Made by a program: the position numbers and the translations under genes. Positions 28,856 to 42,858 of a stretch of 64,000 nucleotides of DNA are shown one piece after another. Positions within the stretch are counted from its first letter, which is position 1; each line of letters opens with the position of its first letter. This DNA comes from CAVTOA01 sp963736285 (GTDB taxonomy: Bacteria > Actinomycetota > Actinomycetes > Mycobacteriales > QHCE01). A model generated the notes under the pieces. That model ran no database searches. It saw nothing but the letters and a program-made list of their open reading frames with translations, and had not been told where the DNA came from. The stretch covers positions 391,453 through 455,452 of the forward strand of contig CAVTOA010000002.1 of assembly GCA_963736285.1 (NCBI GenBank). Direction: 5' to 3'.

Positions 28856-28910
28856 AAAGTCGGGACTAGTGATCCGACACCGGCATGTGGAAGCGGTGTC
28901 GCTCAACAGC
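28856..28910 (+). repeat. Fragment of 23S rRNA sequence outside the rRNA operon
   Basis: About 53 bases (GAAAGTCGGGACTAGTGATC through AAGCGGTGTCGCTCAAC) match the sense strand of the 23S gene in this window (minus-strand positions about 32260 to 32207) with one mismatch. In intact 23S rRNA this lies in domain V near the peptidyl transferase centre. Flanks do not continue the match clearly. It is read on the plus strand here, whereas the operon is on the minus strand, so the copy is inverted. Confidence 0.85.
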
Positions 28911-29101
28911 GGGTGACGGTTACCCCCGCCCGTGTGGATGATTCCTGTCTTGTTGGTGAGGGCTTTTGTCTTTTCTGTACTTGACATAACACTGCTTATC
29001 GGCGTGATTGTCTACCCTGTCAAAGAAGGCCGACGCGCTACCTCGCCCGTCTCCTAACCTATCCGTCCTCACGGGACACTCGGGGCGCGTCCATGTCCGA
29101 G

Positions 29102-30280
29102 CTAGCCGGCACTAGCCGTCGACAGGCCCCAATGCCTAAACAACCCAGCTGCCGGCTCGTCTGCGGCGACCAAGCTTGGCTTTGTCGCATGTTTTCCATC
29201 GGCAAGCTGCCATGCCGCCTGACACATCGCTCTCAACGCATCGGTCCAACCCGCCTCGGCTGACCGCTCTGGATTCAATGCGGCCTCTGCTGCGACATTG
29301 TCGACACCCCGGCCCACCACCAACTGTGGTAGCCCGTTGGCCGCGACGCGTACGTGCACCGACCAGGCTCCACAATGTGCCGCCCCACCGACGTCTTCTT
29401 GCATTGATGGAACACAGTGGACAGTCGGATGTGGGCGGCTAAGTCCATGCAGATCGGCCGCGAGGTACGTAGGTCGCTCTTCTTTCGCCGCACGCAACAA
29501 TGTGTCCGCCGTGGTTACGCCGGTCATCACCAACAAACTGTGGACACCCGCGCGGTTGGCGCCTGCAATGTCAGTGTCGAGGCGATCCCCCACCACCAAA
29601 GGGTGTCGAGCATTACTGCGCCGCACCGATTCTTGGTGTAGTCCTGGGTGCGGCTTGCCCACGATCTCGTCCGGGCCACGACCAACAGCCGAACGCACCG
29701 CCGCTATCAATGCCCCATTTCCCGGCAGCAACCCTCGTGCAGATGGCAAGGTCAAATCGGCGTTGGTGGCAACCCACCATGCCCCGCCGCCGACGGCGAC
29801 AGTTACTTCCGCCAAATCACGCCATCCCACCTCTGTCCCGTAACCTTGGACCACAGCTGCTGGCCGCTCGTCAGCGGAACGCACCGGTGTGAGACCAACC
29901 TCAACTATTTCGTGCTCCAACGACGGAGCGCCAACCACAAGCACCGAAGCTTTCGAAGGGAGGCGTTCAGCTAACAGGGCCGCTGCTGCTTGCGCCGATG
30001 TGACCACCTGCTGGGGCTCCGCAGGAATCCCCATCCGTCCCAATAGATCTACTACTTCTTCGACGCGGCGACTCGCATTATTGGTGACGAACTCCACGCG
30101 CATGCCGGCCTGTCTGGCCTCTCCAATGGCGGTTGCCGCGCCAGGAATTGCTTCCGTAAGACGCCACACCACACCATCAAGATCAAGTAATCCGACGTCA
30201 TACACCTCATTGAGCGGCCGCGTACATGCGCTGAGAGGTTCCGCACGATCCGAATCAGACGAGTCGCCGCTCTCTGTCAT
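29102..30280 (-). CDS. HAD superfamily phosphatase (NagD/p-nitrophenylphosphatase-like)
   Basis: An intact 392-residue protein of the HAD IIA subfamily. Motif I is LLDLDGVVW, motif II VEFVTNNASRR. The late motifs appear as EIVGKPHPGLHQESV and HPLVVGDRLDTDIAGANRAGVHSLLVMTGVTT. It carries a C-terminal extension of about 110 residues with no clear match. The position upstream of tlyA matches Rv1692 of M. tuberculosis, described as a glycerol-3-phosphate phosphatase, so a similar activity is plausible. Translation is coupled to the TPR gene by a four-base overlap. Confidence 0.88.
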   Translation of the reverse strand: MTESGDSSDSDRAEPLSACTRPLNEVYDVGLLDLDGVVWRLTEAIPGAATAIGEARQAGMRVEFVTNNASRRVEEVVDLLGRMGIPAEPQQVVTSAQAAAALLAERLPSKASVLVVGAPSLEHEIVEVGLTPVRSADERPAAVVQGYGTEVGWRDLAEVTVAVGGGAWWVATNADLTLPSARGLLPGNGALIAAVRSAVGRGPDEIVGKPHPGLHQESVRRSNARHPLVVGDRLDTDIAGANRAGVHSLLVMTGVTTADTLLRAAKEERPTYLAADLHGLSRPHPTVHCVPSMQEDVGGAAHCGAWSVHVRVAANGLPQLVVGRGVDNVAAEAALNPERSAEAGWTDALRAMCQAAWQLADGKHATKPSLVAADEPAAGLFRHWGLSTASAG

Positions 30281-31206
30281 GAAGCTTCATGGGTCATCGT
30301 TCCGCCAATCTCAGCCCGGGGCGCCACATTATCCGCGTCTGCCTCATCCACGAACCCAACCGAGTCGGTCTCCTCGCTTGCGGGGGTGAATACGATCCCG
30401 TCGAACTCCATGACTCGCTCAGCAGCATCGGTCTGCTGTTCGGTATCGACTTCTGCGGCACGGACAAACCAATCCCGGGCGACTGACGTGTTTCCCTGGC
30501 TCATCAGCGCTTCGGCATAGGCATACCGCAAACGAGCGAGCCAAGGAGCAGGCTGATTCCACTGCAATTCCGGAATATCAAGCACCGCGAGAGCAGCATC
30601 CCACTCGCCCGCATCTTGACACATGCCCGATTCGACAATGCACAGCTCAGCCCGAATACCTGGCTCTTTTACCGAAGAGAGTCCTTCTCGGACAGTCTCA
30701 TGTGCTTTGTCGATACGCCCCAGCGCTCGTTCACAGTCAGCCATCATCGCCAAATATTCGGCACTGCCGCTGAGCCGACGTGCGGTGCGCAGCTCGACCA
30801 ACGCTGTCTGCCATTCCTCGGCATAGTAGGCCGCAATACCCACTGCCTCTCGCACCACCGCGAAACGCGACGCGATGCCCCTCGCGACCTGTGCATGCAA
30901 TAACGCCTGTGCTGGGTCGTCGGCTAAAAGCTCGTCCGCAGCGGCCAAATGACCCAGAACCCTGGCGGCCGTATCCTTAGGCAACGCGCGAAGTTGCGAC
31001 CGCACTTCCTTATCTACCTGAGAAATATCGACGTCGTCCGGAATCTGCGGACCGTCACCCCTCGTCTTCCCTGGTCCACTCTTCGCGGGCCGCCGCTCGG
31101 GGGAACGCTGCTCACCATGGCCAGCACCCCTGACGCCCGATTCAGTGCTCTTCCTGGCTTTGCCCGTCTGTGTGCCGCTAGTGCTCTTATGCCATTTCTC
31201 GCCCAC
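30277..31206 (-). CDS. Tetratricopeptide-like repeat protein (Rv1691-like)
   Basis: About 309 residues. A basic, low-complexity N-terminus of some 65 residues precedes alpha-helical repeats (VLGHLAAADELLADDPAQALLHAQVARGIA, EEWQTALVELRTARRLSGSAEYLAMMADCERALGRIDKAHETV) typical of TPR folds, then an acidic tail. The GTG at 31206 is chosen because GAGGAGG lies five bases upstream; the frame stays open to 31365 without another good site. It matches the helical-repeat protein that precedes the HAD gene in mycobacteria. Likely a protein-interaction scaffold; partner unknown. Confidence 0.78.
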   Translation of the reverse strand: MGEKWHKSTSGTQTGKARKSTESGVRGAGHGEQRSPERRPAKSGPGKTRGDGPQIPDDVDISQVDKEVRSQLRALPKDTAARVLGHLAAADELLADDPAQALLHAQVARGIASRFAVVREAVGIAAYYAEEWQTALVELRTARRLSGSAEYLAMMADCERALGRIDKAHETVREGLSSVKEPGIRAELCIVESGMCQDAGEWDAALAVLDIPELQWNQPAPWLARLRYAYAEALMSQGNTSVARDWFVRAAEVDTEQQTDAAERVMEFDGIVFTPASEETDSVGFVDEADADNVAPRAEIGGTMTHEAS

Positions 31207-31405
31207 GTGAACCTCCTCTGCAAACTCTAGGCAGTGGAGCTCGCCGACTCCCTGCTGGGGTGGCAGATTAGCTTGCTCTGTTTGCGCGGCACGCGAGGGT
31301 AGTTCTGTCCCACTCGGTACATGCGCAATGGTCTTCGACGGTCTATATGTGATGGTCGGTTTCATTGGTCTCGGTGTACGGTCTGGGTTTTTGTTCTAGA
31401 TGTGT

Positions 31406-31445
31406 GGAAGGCTCCGACCGTCCATACAGACAGTCGGAGCCTTCC
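31406..31445 (-). terminator. Stem-loop downstream of the rRNA operon
   Basis: Arms GGAAGGCTCCGAC and GTCGGAGCCTTCC form a perfect 13-bp stem around 14 bases. It lies 12 bases after the 5S gene in the direction of transcription. The place and stability make it the likely rRNA operon terminator, although no T-run follows. Confidence 0.7.
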
Positions 31446-31457
31446 AGTATCACGTTG

Positions 31458-31576
31458 CGTTCGGTGGTGTCCTACTCTCCCACACCCTGGCGAGTGCAGT
31501 ACCATCGGCGCTGGCAGTCTTAGCTTCCGGGTTCGGAATGGGACCGGGCGTTTCCCTGCCGCTATAGCCACCGAAA
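31458..31576 (-). rRNA. rrf: 5S ribosomal RNA
   Basis: The minus strand reads TTTCGGTGGCTATAGC at the 5' end, GGGAAACGCCCGGTCCCATT and CCGAACCCGGAAGCTAAG in the middle, and GGTGTGGGAGAGTAGG near the 3' end, all diagnostic. The two ends pair. Exact ends are estimated to within a few bases. It is the last gene of the operon. Confidence 0.95.
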
Positions 31577-31733
31577 CATCTTCATCCCTTCATCACCCCA
31601 GGGTCCCCATCACCCCGCCACCACCACAAGCACCACAAAGGACACTTGGACAGTGCACGGAATAACGTATCCCCCCAGGAAAGGGAAAACATAGTGGGTG
31701 CGCATACGGTAGTGGAACTGTTTAGCGTGTTGG

Positions 31734-36776
<5,043 letters not shown>

Positions 36777-37209
36777 AAACAACCAAATACTCTCGATGGG
36801 AGAGCAAAAAATACCTGGCAACAAAAAACCATTCAAAATCAACGGTTGCTGCCAAAAACGCGACCACACACAACACCAAAAAGCATCCTGCGCGGCCACA
36901 AAAACGGCACACAACAATCTATAAACACACTGTTGAGTTCTCAAACAACACCCACACACCAGCCAGTCCGATTAGGAACCAGATGGGGTTTCGTTCATTC
37001 TCAACCGGTCAACTGCGTCGAATTTCTTCGGCATCGCCCGGGAGCCTGATAAAAGCTTATCACTTCTAACTGGCCAGAGATTTCGCGGCCGGCCCTAGCG
37101 CTGTGAGGCGCTTTGTATCCGTTCGCCGCGTGCAGAGAGAAACTTACGCTATAGCTTTTATGCCCAAACAGCGGGGGTCGGAAACCATTGTGAGCTGGGC
37201 AAATGCTTC
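36777..37209 (-). promoter_or_regulatory. rRNA operon leader and promoter region
   Basis: A gap of 433 bases between tyrS and the 16S gene. On the minus strand, 36921-36952 reads GTTGTTTGAGAACTCAACAG then TGTGTTTATAG. This is the conserved leader element (antitermination/processing boxes) seen before rRNA genes in mycobacteria and relatives. A TTGACC near 37011-37016 could be part of a -35 box, but no convincing -10 at proper spacing was found. The rest holds nothing recognised. Confidence 0.7.
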
Positions 37210-38496
37210 TTAGACAGCGATCGACTCTCTGGCAACCACTTCGACACCTGCAACCGATTTTTTGCCTCGTCGTAGTACTAACCAACGACCATGCAAAAGG
37301 TCCACCCCGGCGACCGCCGCATCTACATTGCTGAGCTTCTGATTGTTGACCGACACCCCGCCCTCGGCTATCACTCGACGCGCTTCAGACAAGCTGTCAC
37401 ACAAACCCGTCTCCTTAAGTAAGGACACGATGGTGGCGGATGAGTCGCCAATCTCAACTAGCCCCGCTTCGGCGAGCGCCGCCCGCAAGGTCTCTGAGGG
37501 CAGCTCAGCTAACTCACCTCGGCCAAAAAGCGCCTGGCTCGCGGCGACCACTCGCTCAGTCTCGTCGTGGCCGTGAACCAATGTGGTGAGCTCTCGTGCC
37601 AGGGCACGTTGCGCAGAACGCGCAAACGGTCGAGTGTGGACTTCTTCAGCCAAGGCCTCTATCTCGTCACGGCTGAGGAACGTAAGAATTTTCAGCCACC
37701 TGACAACGTCACGGTCATCGGTATTAATCCAGTACTGGTACCAGGCATACGGGCTAGTGAGCTCAGGATCGAGCCAGATAGAGCCGCCGCCGGTACTCTT
37801 GCCCAGCTTCTCCCCAGTAGCGGTCGTAACGAGGGGCACAGTGAATGCATGTGCACGCTTGCCGGTGATTTTCCGGATGAGATCCAGCCCAGCCGTGAGG
37901 TTGCCCCATTGATCAGTCCCTCCGATTTGGAGTGTGCATTGCTGGTCACGGAAAAGCTGAAGGAAGTCATATGCCTGGAGAATTTGGTAACTGAACTCCG
38001 TGTAGCTAATGCCCGCGCCGCCCAGCCGAGTGGCCACCACTTCCTTGGCCAACATTTGATTAATCGGAAAATGTTTGCCGACATCGCGCAGTAATTCCAA
38101 CGCGGAGATGCCCTGCCACCAGTCCAAATTGCTCACGAGAGTCGCGGCTTGCGAGCCGGTGAAATCCACAAACTTTGCTAGCTGGCTCCCGATGCGGTCG
38201 GTCATCTCACGCACTCGCTCGGGCGTATTGAGTGAACGCTCGGTGGCGCGCCCGCTGGGGTCGCCGACCAGCCCAGTAGCCCCGCCGGCAAGCACGATCG
38301 GGCAATGACCCGCCAGCTGAAAACGTCGCACTGTAAGCAGCGGAACCAGATTGCCGCCGTGCAAGCTGTCGGCCGTCGGATCGAATCCGGCATACAGCGT
38401 GATAGGGCCGTCTGTGAGCGCTTTCCGTAGCTCGGTTTCGTCGGTGCTTTGGCTGATGAGACCACGCCAGTGGAGATCCTCGAGAATGTCGGTCAT
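37210..38496 (-). CDS. tyrS: Tyrosyl-tRNA synthetase
   Basis: Class I synthetase that charges tRNA-Tyr. YAGFDPTADSLHGGNLVPLLTVRRFQ contains the HIGH-type motif (HGGN). TGEKLGKSTGGGSIWLDP contains the KMSKS-type motif (KLGKS). A C-terminal S4-like domain ends the protein (LSEARRVIAEGGVSVNNQKL). It is intact, about 428 residues. ATG at 38496 is preferred; an in-frame ATG at 38514 adds six residues. It is transcribed toward the rRNA operon and follows the glycosylase gene by about 58 bases. Confidence 0.96.
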   Translation of the reverse strand: MTDILEDLHWRGLISQSTDETELRKALTDGPITLYAGFDPTADSLHGGNLVPLLTVRRFQLAGHCPIVLAGGATGLVGDPSGRATERSLNTPERVREMTDRIGSQLAKFVDFTGSQAATLVSNLDWWQGISALELLRDVGKHFPINQMLAKEVVATRLGGAGISYTEFSYQILQAYDFLQLFRDQQCTLQIGGTDQWGNLTAGLDLIRKITGKRAHAFTVPLVTTATGEKLGKSTGGGSIWLDPELTSPYAWYQYWINTDDRDVVRWLKILTFLSRDEIEALAEEVHTRPFARSAQRALARELTTLVHGHDETERVVAASQALFGRGELAELPSETLRAALAEAGLVEIGDSSATIVSLLKETGLCDSLSEARRVIAEGGVSVNNQKLSNVDAAVAGVDLLHGRWLVLRRGKKSVAGVEVVARESIAV

Positions 38497-38554
38497 CCTG
38501 GGATCTTCTCGCATCGGTCAATTCTGTTTGCGCCAGGTTGTTGTCTGCCGCGGC

Positions 38555-39298
38555 CTATCCCCCAGAGGATTGACGTGGCGAACGAGGCACATGCCGCTTG
38601 TAGCTGCTGACAGTGGGTTCGTCGGTGAGCCAGAAGCGCCATGGTCGCTCGATTGCCTGTTTGATGCCGACGCGTGGGCCGGTTGAGATGAGGCTCTTAG
38701 CTAACGGCGGGGCCAAAAACAGCTGCGGAGCTTGACCACCATCCACTGTGGATGGTGTCGACGATTCGCCAGTAGAACATGGTGGCACGTCAGCACACGA
38801 CGACTCCGAGGAACTGTCCGCATGGGATAGCAAAGGAAGTCCGTTGTGGACTCCAGAAAGGTCGAGTACTCGCGCTAGCCTTGCGGGACCCCGAGCAAGA
38901 TCACGATCAGGCGCACCCAGCCGCGCTCGGGTGCGCGCTACGTCGATTCCGCCGATGACCTCGCCGGCGCGCAACAGTACTGCTGATGCCGCTCCGACCG
39001 GTCCACACACAACGTTGAGACACCAGTGCATGCCGTAGGTGAAATAGACGTACAACATGCCAGGCTCGCCGAACATCGCCGCATTGCGCGCGGTTTGGCC
39101 ACGGTGCGCGTGCGAGGCCGGATCTTCTCCCACCCCGCCGTACGCCTCGACTTCCGTGATGCGCACTGTCACGCCAGCGGCCGAGAGTTCAGCGCCCAAC
39201 AATCGTGGCGCGACCTCCGTTGCTGGCCGCGCCAGCAACAGTCGACTTGTATCTGCGGCAGCCACAGGGATTCTTACTCCCCTGGCTTCTGCGACCAT
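38555..39298 (-). CDS. 3-methyladenine DNA glycosylase (AAG/MPG family)
   Basis: Removes alkylated purines in base excision repair. The fold signature is LARPATEVAPRLLGAELSAAG, ITEVEAYGGVGEDPASHAHRGQTARNAAMFGEPGMLYVYFTYGMHWCLNVVC and a late STGPRVGI. About 40 residues rich in Ser and Pro separate LDLSGVHNGLPLL from the C-terminal part, longer than usual. The ATG at 39298 overlaps the end of argH by 25 bases; a GTG a little downstream is an alternative. A perfect 17-base palindrome (CCATCCACTGTGGATGG) lies in the inserted segment. The order argH-glycosylase-tyrS matches M. tuberculosis. Confidence 0.9.
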   Translation of the reverse strand: MVAEARGVRIPVAAADTSRLLLARPATEVAPRLLGAELSAAGVTVRITEVEAYGGVGEDPASHAHRGQTARNAAMFGEPGMLYVYFTYGMHWCLNVVCGPVGAASAVLLRAGEVIGGIDVARTRARLGAPDRDLARGPARLARVLDLSGVHNGLPLLSHADSSSESSCADVPPCSTGESSTPSTVDGGQAPQLFLAPPLAKSLISTGPRVGIKQAIERPWRFWLTDEPTVSSYKRHVPRSPRQSSGG

Positions 39299-40698
39299 TC
39301 CCGGAACGTATTCAGCGCCCCACTGGTCTGCTCTAATTGGACGGTCACGGGGCCAAGCCCGGTGCTGCCTGGAGTTTGACGCGCCGCGATGGCTCCCTCG
39401 ACAGACAGCACCGAACGTACGTCTGGCTTCAGGTGTGCACTGATCTCAGCAAGCTCCTCATCGGACAGTTCGTTGAGCTCGCAGCCGCGCTCGGTGCAGC
39501 GAGCCACCAGCGCTCCCACAATTTCGTGCGCATCCCGGAATGGAACCTGCTGCCGCACCAGCCATTCGGCGACCTCGGTGGCGAGTGAGTAGCCGCGCGG
39601 GGCGGCGGCACGCACTACGTCCTCATGGACCGTCCAGGTGGCAATCATCCCGGTGAGCGCGGGCAAGACGAGCCGCAGCGTCTCGACCGCGTCGAATACT
39701 GGTTCTTTGTCTTCTTGCAGGTCACGGTCATAGGCCAAGGGCAAGCCTTTAAGAGTGACGAGCAGTGCGGTCAAACCACCAATGAGCCGACCCGCCTTGC
39801 CGCGTGCCAGCTCGGCAATGTCCGGGTTCTTCTTCTGCGGCATGATCGAACTGCCGGTGGCGTATGAATCGTCCAGTGTGATCCAGCCAAACTCCTGTGA
39901 CGTCCACAGCACCACTTCTTCGCCCAGCCGGGACAGATGCACGCCTATGAGCGCGGCAATAAAGAGGAACTCTGCCGCAAAGTCACGGTCGCTGACCGCG
40001 TCGATCGAATTGGCGGTGGGCGCCGCGAAACCAAGCTCGGCCGCGACTTGAGTGGGATCCAGCGGCAATGACGATCCAGCCAACGCGCCAGAACCCAGCG
40101 GCGAGCACGCGGCACGTTTGTCCCAATCAGACAGTCGATCGAGGTCGCGTATCAGGGGCTGCACATGCGCCAGCAGTTGGTGGCTGAACAGAATCGGCTG
40201 AGCATGCTGCAGATGTGTCATGCCTGGAGCCGGCAAACCCAGATGATGCCGCGCCTGCCCAGTCAACGCCTCGCACAGTTCCACCAGGCAGCTCGCGAGG
40301 GAACGCGCATGATCCCGCAGATAGAGCCGGAGGTCGGTGGCGATCTGGTCGTTGCGGCTTCGTCCGGCACGCAGCTTGCCGCCCAGCGGGCCCAGCCGCT
40401 CCAGCAGGCCACGCTCGAGCGCGGTGTGCACATCTTCATCTTCAATAGTGGGACGAAACTCTCCGGACGCGCAGGCCGCGGCCAGCTCATCGAGCGCGCT
40501 CAGCATCTGCTCGAGTTCGTCGGCGGCAAGAAGCCCAGCCCGGTGCAACACACGAGCGTGAGCCTTGGACGCGGCGATGTCATAGGGAACGAGCTGCCAG
40601 TCAAAATGGACACTCACCGAGAGCTTGGCCAGCGCATCAGCCGGGCCGCCCGAGAAACGCCCGCCCCATAGCCGAGTCGCCGCGTTTGTGTTGTCCAT
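39274..40698 (-). CDS. argH: Argininosuccinate lyase
   Basis: Last step of arginine synthesis: argininosuccinate to arginine and fumarate. The signature GSSIMPQKKNPDIAELARGKAGRLIG is present. The N-terminal LWGGRFSGGPADALAKLSVSVHFDWQL and the RSRNDQIATDLRLYLRD block with conserved Asn and Asp are also seen. The protein is intact, 474 residues. Unlike the compact argGH unit of many actinobacteria, it is separated from argG by 866 bases with a small membrane protein and a strong hairpin in between. Confidence 0.96.
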   Translation of the reverse strand: MDNTNAATRLWGGRFSGGPADALAKLSVSVHFDWQLVPYDIAASKAHARVLHRAGLLAADELEQMLSALDELAAACASGEFRPTIEDEDVHTALERGLLERLGPLGGKLRAGRSRNDQIATDLRLYLRDHARSLASCLVELCEALTGQARHHLGLPAPGMTHLQHAQPILFSHQLLAHVQPLIRDLDRLSDWDKRAACSPLGSGALAGSSLPLDPTQVAAELGFAAPTANSIDAVSDRDFAAEFLFIAALIGVHLSRLGEEVVLWTSQEFGWITLDDSYATGSSIMPQKKNPDIAELARGKAGRLIGGLTALLVTLKGLPLAYDRDLQEDKEPVFDAVETLRLVLPALTGMIATWTVHEDVVRAAAPRGYSLATEVAEWLVRQQVPFRDAHEIVGALVARCTERGCELNELSDEELAEISAHLKPDVRSVLSVEGAIAARQTPGSTGLGPVTVQLEQTSGALNTFREWSQKPGE

Positions 40699-40976
40699 GA
40701 AATATCGCCTGCACTTATTCGTAGGGGTCGAACCGCTGACATCTGACCTGTGATCTTTTGGCCTCGCCCTGAGGCGAGCTCACCATATTCTGGTTTGGAT
40801 GACTGCCGGCGCTCGCGTGCGGGCCGTCACAGCACATAGCCTCGTCCTGGCACATGTATGTTGCATAGACAGACAAGAAGAGTTGCCTTTCTAATCCGTA
40901 GATTTTTAGATTACGGGCGGGCGGCAATCAGTTTCTATGAAATTTTCATCTAACTGACTGTGCATCCCTCGGACCG
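40699..40976. other. Region upstream of argH
   Basis: A 278-base gap between divergent genes, so it should hold promoters for both. A small hairpin CTCGCC-CTGA-GGCGAG is visible near 40765. AT-rich stretches near 40900-40950 (TAGATTTTTAGATTACGG, TATGAAATTTTCATC) are promoter-like. No confident ARG box or -35/-10 pair could be assigned. Confidence 0.4.
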
Positions 40977-40979
40977 GTG

Positions 40980-41438
40980 GTGAAACACGTGTTGAAGACA
41001 ATAGGGTGTGCGGCGTTTTTCGGATTCGTCGTTGCGCTGGGGCTGCACCTGATCGGTGTTCATGCTTTCGCCATCGCTGGCACCGCATTCTCGCCTATCG
41101 AGATAGGACTTTTCCTATTCATCATCGTGATGCTGGCAGCTCTTCTCATTCGATGGCGCCGCCGAGCCAGGTTTGTGAGAGCCATTAGGACGAACGCAGC
41201 GCATATGACTTCGTATGCAGATGCCCAGTTCTACAACCACGATGGCGGCACAGATCACGTTCAGCTTAAACTCGATATTGCTAGCGACACCAATTGCACC
41301 GCTGTAGGGCCCCATCGAAGCGTTCACTTTCACGTCAGGCCAAGCTTTGGCAACATACCGAGTAGTGGAGCAATAGTCCGCTGCGGTGGTGATGCTGGTT
41401 CTATTTACCCAGAAGGAAATAGCGGCGGCAGCTGGTGA
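40980..41438 (+). CDS. Small two-helix membrane protein of unknown function
   Basis: About 152 residues. Two hydrophobic segments (TIGCAAFFGFVVALGLHLIG and IEIGLFLFIIVMLAALLI) are followed by a basic stop-transfer RWRRRARF and a polar C-terminus of ~90 residues ending in a Gly/Ser-rich tail. No family recognised. Two GTG codons at 40977 and 40980 could start it; no strong ribosome binding site is visible. It stands alone on the plus strand between argH and argG. Confidence 0.5.
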   Translation: MKHVLKTIGCAAFFGFVVALGLHLIGVHAFAIAGTAFSPIEIGLFLFIIVMLAALLIRWRRRARFVRAIRTNAAHMTSYADAQFYNHDGGTDHVQLKLDIASDTNCTAVGPHRSVHFHVRPSFGNIPSSGAIVRCGGDAGSIYPEGNSGGSW

Positions 41439-41482
41439 ACTGTAGATCGCCAGTAATAGCTCGACACAACCGTAGGCCTTAT

Positions 41483-41519
41483 ATGTTGTGGACAGTCCAT
41501 GGAGGACTGTCCACAACAT
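41483..41519. terminator. Perfect 16-bp hairpin between convergent genes
   Basis: ATGTTGTGGACAGTCC (41483-41498) and GGACTGTCCACAACAT (41504-41519) are perfectly complementary around a 5-base loop. It lies after the small membrane gene and after the argG stop, so it can serve as a bidirectional terminator. There is no T-run; in actinobacteria such I-shaped hairpins are common. Confidence 0.65.
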
Positions 41520-41564
41520 GACTAGCAGCTAGAACGTGCACTCAAGTAATACTATTCAGCGAGC

Positions 41565-42767
41565 TCACTGCCCGACTCGGGCATCCCTCACCGCCGCCAT
41601 CTTGCTCGGTAGACCCCACAGCTCAATGAAGCCCTTGGCTAGCGATTGGTCGAAGCTGTCGCCGGAATCGTAAGTGGCCAGGTTGAAGTCGTAGAGCGAC
41701 TCGTCACTGCGCCGACCAGTCGCCCAGGCGCGTCCCGCATGCAACGCGAGCCGGACGTCACCACTGACGTGCTGCTGCGACTCGGCAATGAACACATCCA
41801 GGGCTTGCTTGAGCGGCGAAAACCACAGGCCGTCATAGACCAGCTCGCCCCAGCGCTGCTCTACTGTCCGCTTAAACCGCGCGATGTCGCGCTCCAGCGT
41901 CACACTCTCTAGCTCTTGGTGCGCGGTGATCAACGCGATGGCACCAGGTGCCTCATACACCTCGCGGCTCTTGATGCCCACCAGGCGGTCTTCCACCATG
42001 TCGAGTCGCCCCACGCCGTGCGCGCCAGCACGCGCGTTGAGCTGCTCGATGGCCTCCAACATGGTGACCGGCTTGCCGTCGATGGCCGTGGGCCGTCCTT
42101 TGTGGAATGTGACAACGAGCTCGTCCTGCTCACGCTGCTGCGCGGGGCTTTGGGTGTAGGAGTACACGTCTTCGATGGGGCCATTCCAAATGTCTTCCAG
42201 GAAGCCTGTTTCAACCGCCCGACCCCACACATTCTGATCAATGGAGTACGGAGAGCTCTTTGTGGTGGTGATCGGTAGGCCTTTTTCTTCGGCGAACGCG
42301 ATCGCTTTGTCGCGGGTCATGGCGTAGTCGCGCACCGGTGCAATACACCGCAGCTCGGGAGCCAGGGAAGAAATGCCGACCTCGAAACGCACTTGGTCGT
42401 TGCCCTTGCCAGTGCAGCCATGGGCCACCGTGCCGGCCCCATGTTTTTTAGCGGCTGCCACCAAGTGTTTGACGATGGTGGGGCGAGACAACGCGGAGAC
42501 CAGCGGATAACGGTCCATGTAGAGAGCGTTCGCTTGCAACGCCGGCAATGCGTACTCGTCGGCAAACTCGGCTCGGGCGTCAGCCACCTCTGCTTCCACC
42601 GCGCCACATGCCAATGCGCGCTGACGGATCGTCTCGAGATCTTCGCCGTCTTGTCCGACATCGACAGCCACCGCGATGACCTCGGCGCCGGTCTCCTCGG
42701 CGATCCATCCAATACAGACGGACGTGTCTAACCCACCCGAATAGGCAAGCACTACCTTCTCAGTCAC
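41565..42767 (-). CDS. argG: Argininosuccinate synthase
   Basis: Condenses citrulline and aspartate with ATP. The PP-loop motif is VVLAYSGGLDTSVCIGWI at the N-terminus. GCTGKGNDQVRFEVG and SSPYSIDQNVWGRAVE are conserved family blocks. The GTG at 42767 is chosen because AAGGAG stands just upstream; the frame stays open beyond it without similarity. The 400-residue length is normal. It lies 91 bases downstream of argR. Confidence 0.96.
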   Translation of the reverse strand: MTEKVVLAYSGGLDTSVCIGWIAEETGAEVIAVAVDVGQDGEDLETIRQRALACGAVEAEVADARAEFADEYALPALQANALYMDRYPLVSALSRPTIVKHLVAAAKKHGAGTVAHGCTGKGNDQVRFEVGISSLAPELRCIAPVRDYAMTRDKAIAFAEEKGLPITTTKSSPYSIDQNVWGRAVETGFLEDIWNGPIEDVYSYTQSPAQQREQDELVVTFHKGRPTAIDGKPVTMLEAIEQLNARAGAHGVGRLDMVEDRLVGIKSREVYEAPGAIALITAHQELESVTLERDIARFKRTVEQRWGELVYDGLWFSPLKQALDVFIAESQQHVSGDVRLALHAGRAWATGRRSDESLYDFNLATYDSGDSFDQSLAKGFIELWGLPSKMAAVRDARVGQ

Positions 42768-42858
42768 TTCGATCTCCTTTGTATTGAGTTTCCCCGCCGT
42801 TGTGATGACCGTCACTGCCTGTTCGGGCGCAACGTTTCTCCGCGCCTTGAGTGCTTTC

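Larger units (their letters stand above)
28663..29101. other. Intergenic region holding a hairpin and a 23S rRNA fragment
   Basis: A 439-base gap between convergent genes (SCP2 on plus, HAD on minus). It contains a 13-bp perfect stem-loop at 28800-28847 and, just after it, a stretch matching 23S rRNA (listed separately). The rest, 28920-29101, shows no open frame with coding character and nothing else recognised. Confidence 0.7.

Noticed and set aside
40720..40750. GGTCGAACC sequence resembling a tRNA T-loop upstream of argH
   Set aside because: The flanking bases do not pair and no cloverleaf can be formed.
40920..40960. ATGAAATTTTCAT as an ARG box for argH
   Set aside because: The half-sites are too close together (11 bases overall) compared with the ArgR operator.
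41115..41519. Minus-strand frame of 134 codons opposite the small membrane protein
   Set aside because: Its first codons lie in the 16-bp hairpin and it lacks a ribosome binding site; the plus-strand frame has better membrane-protein character. Neither is certain.
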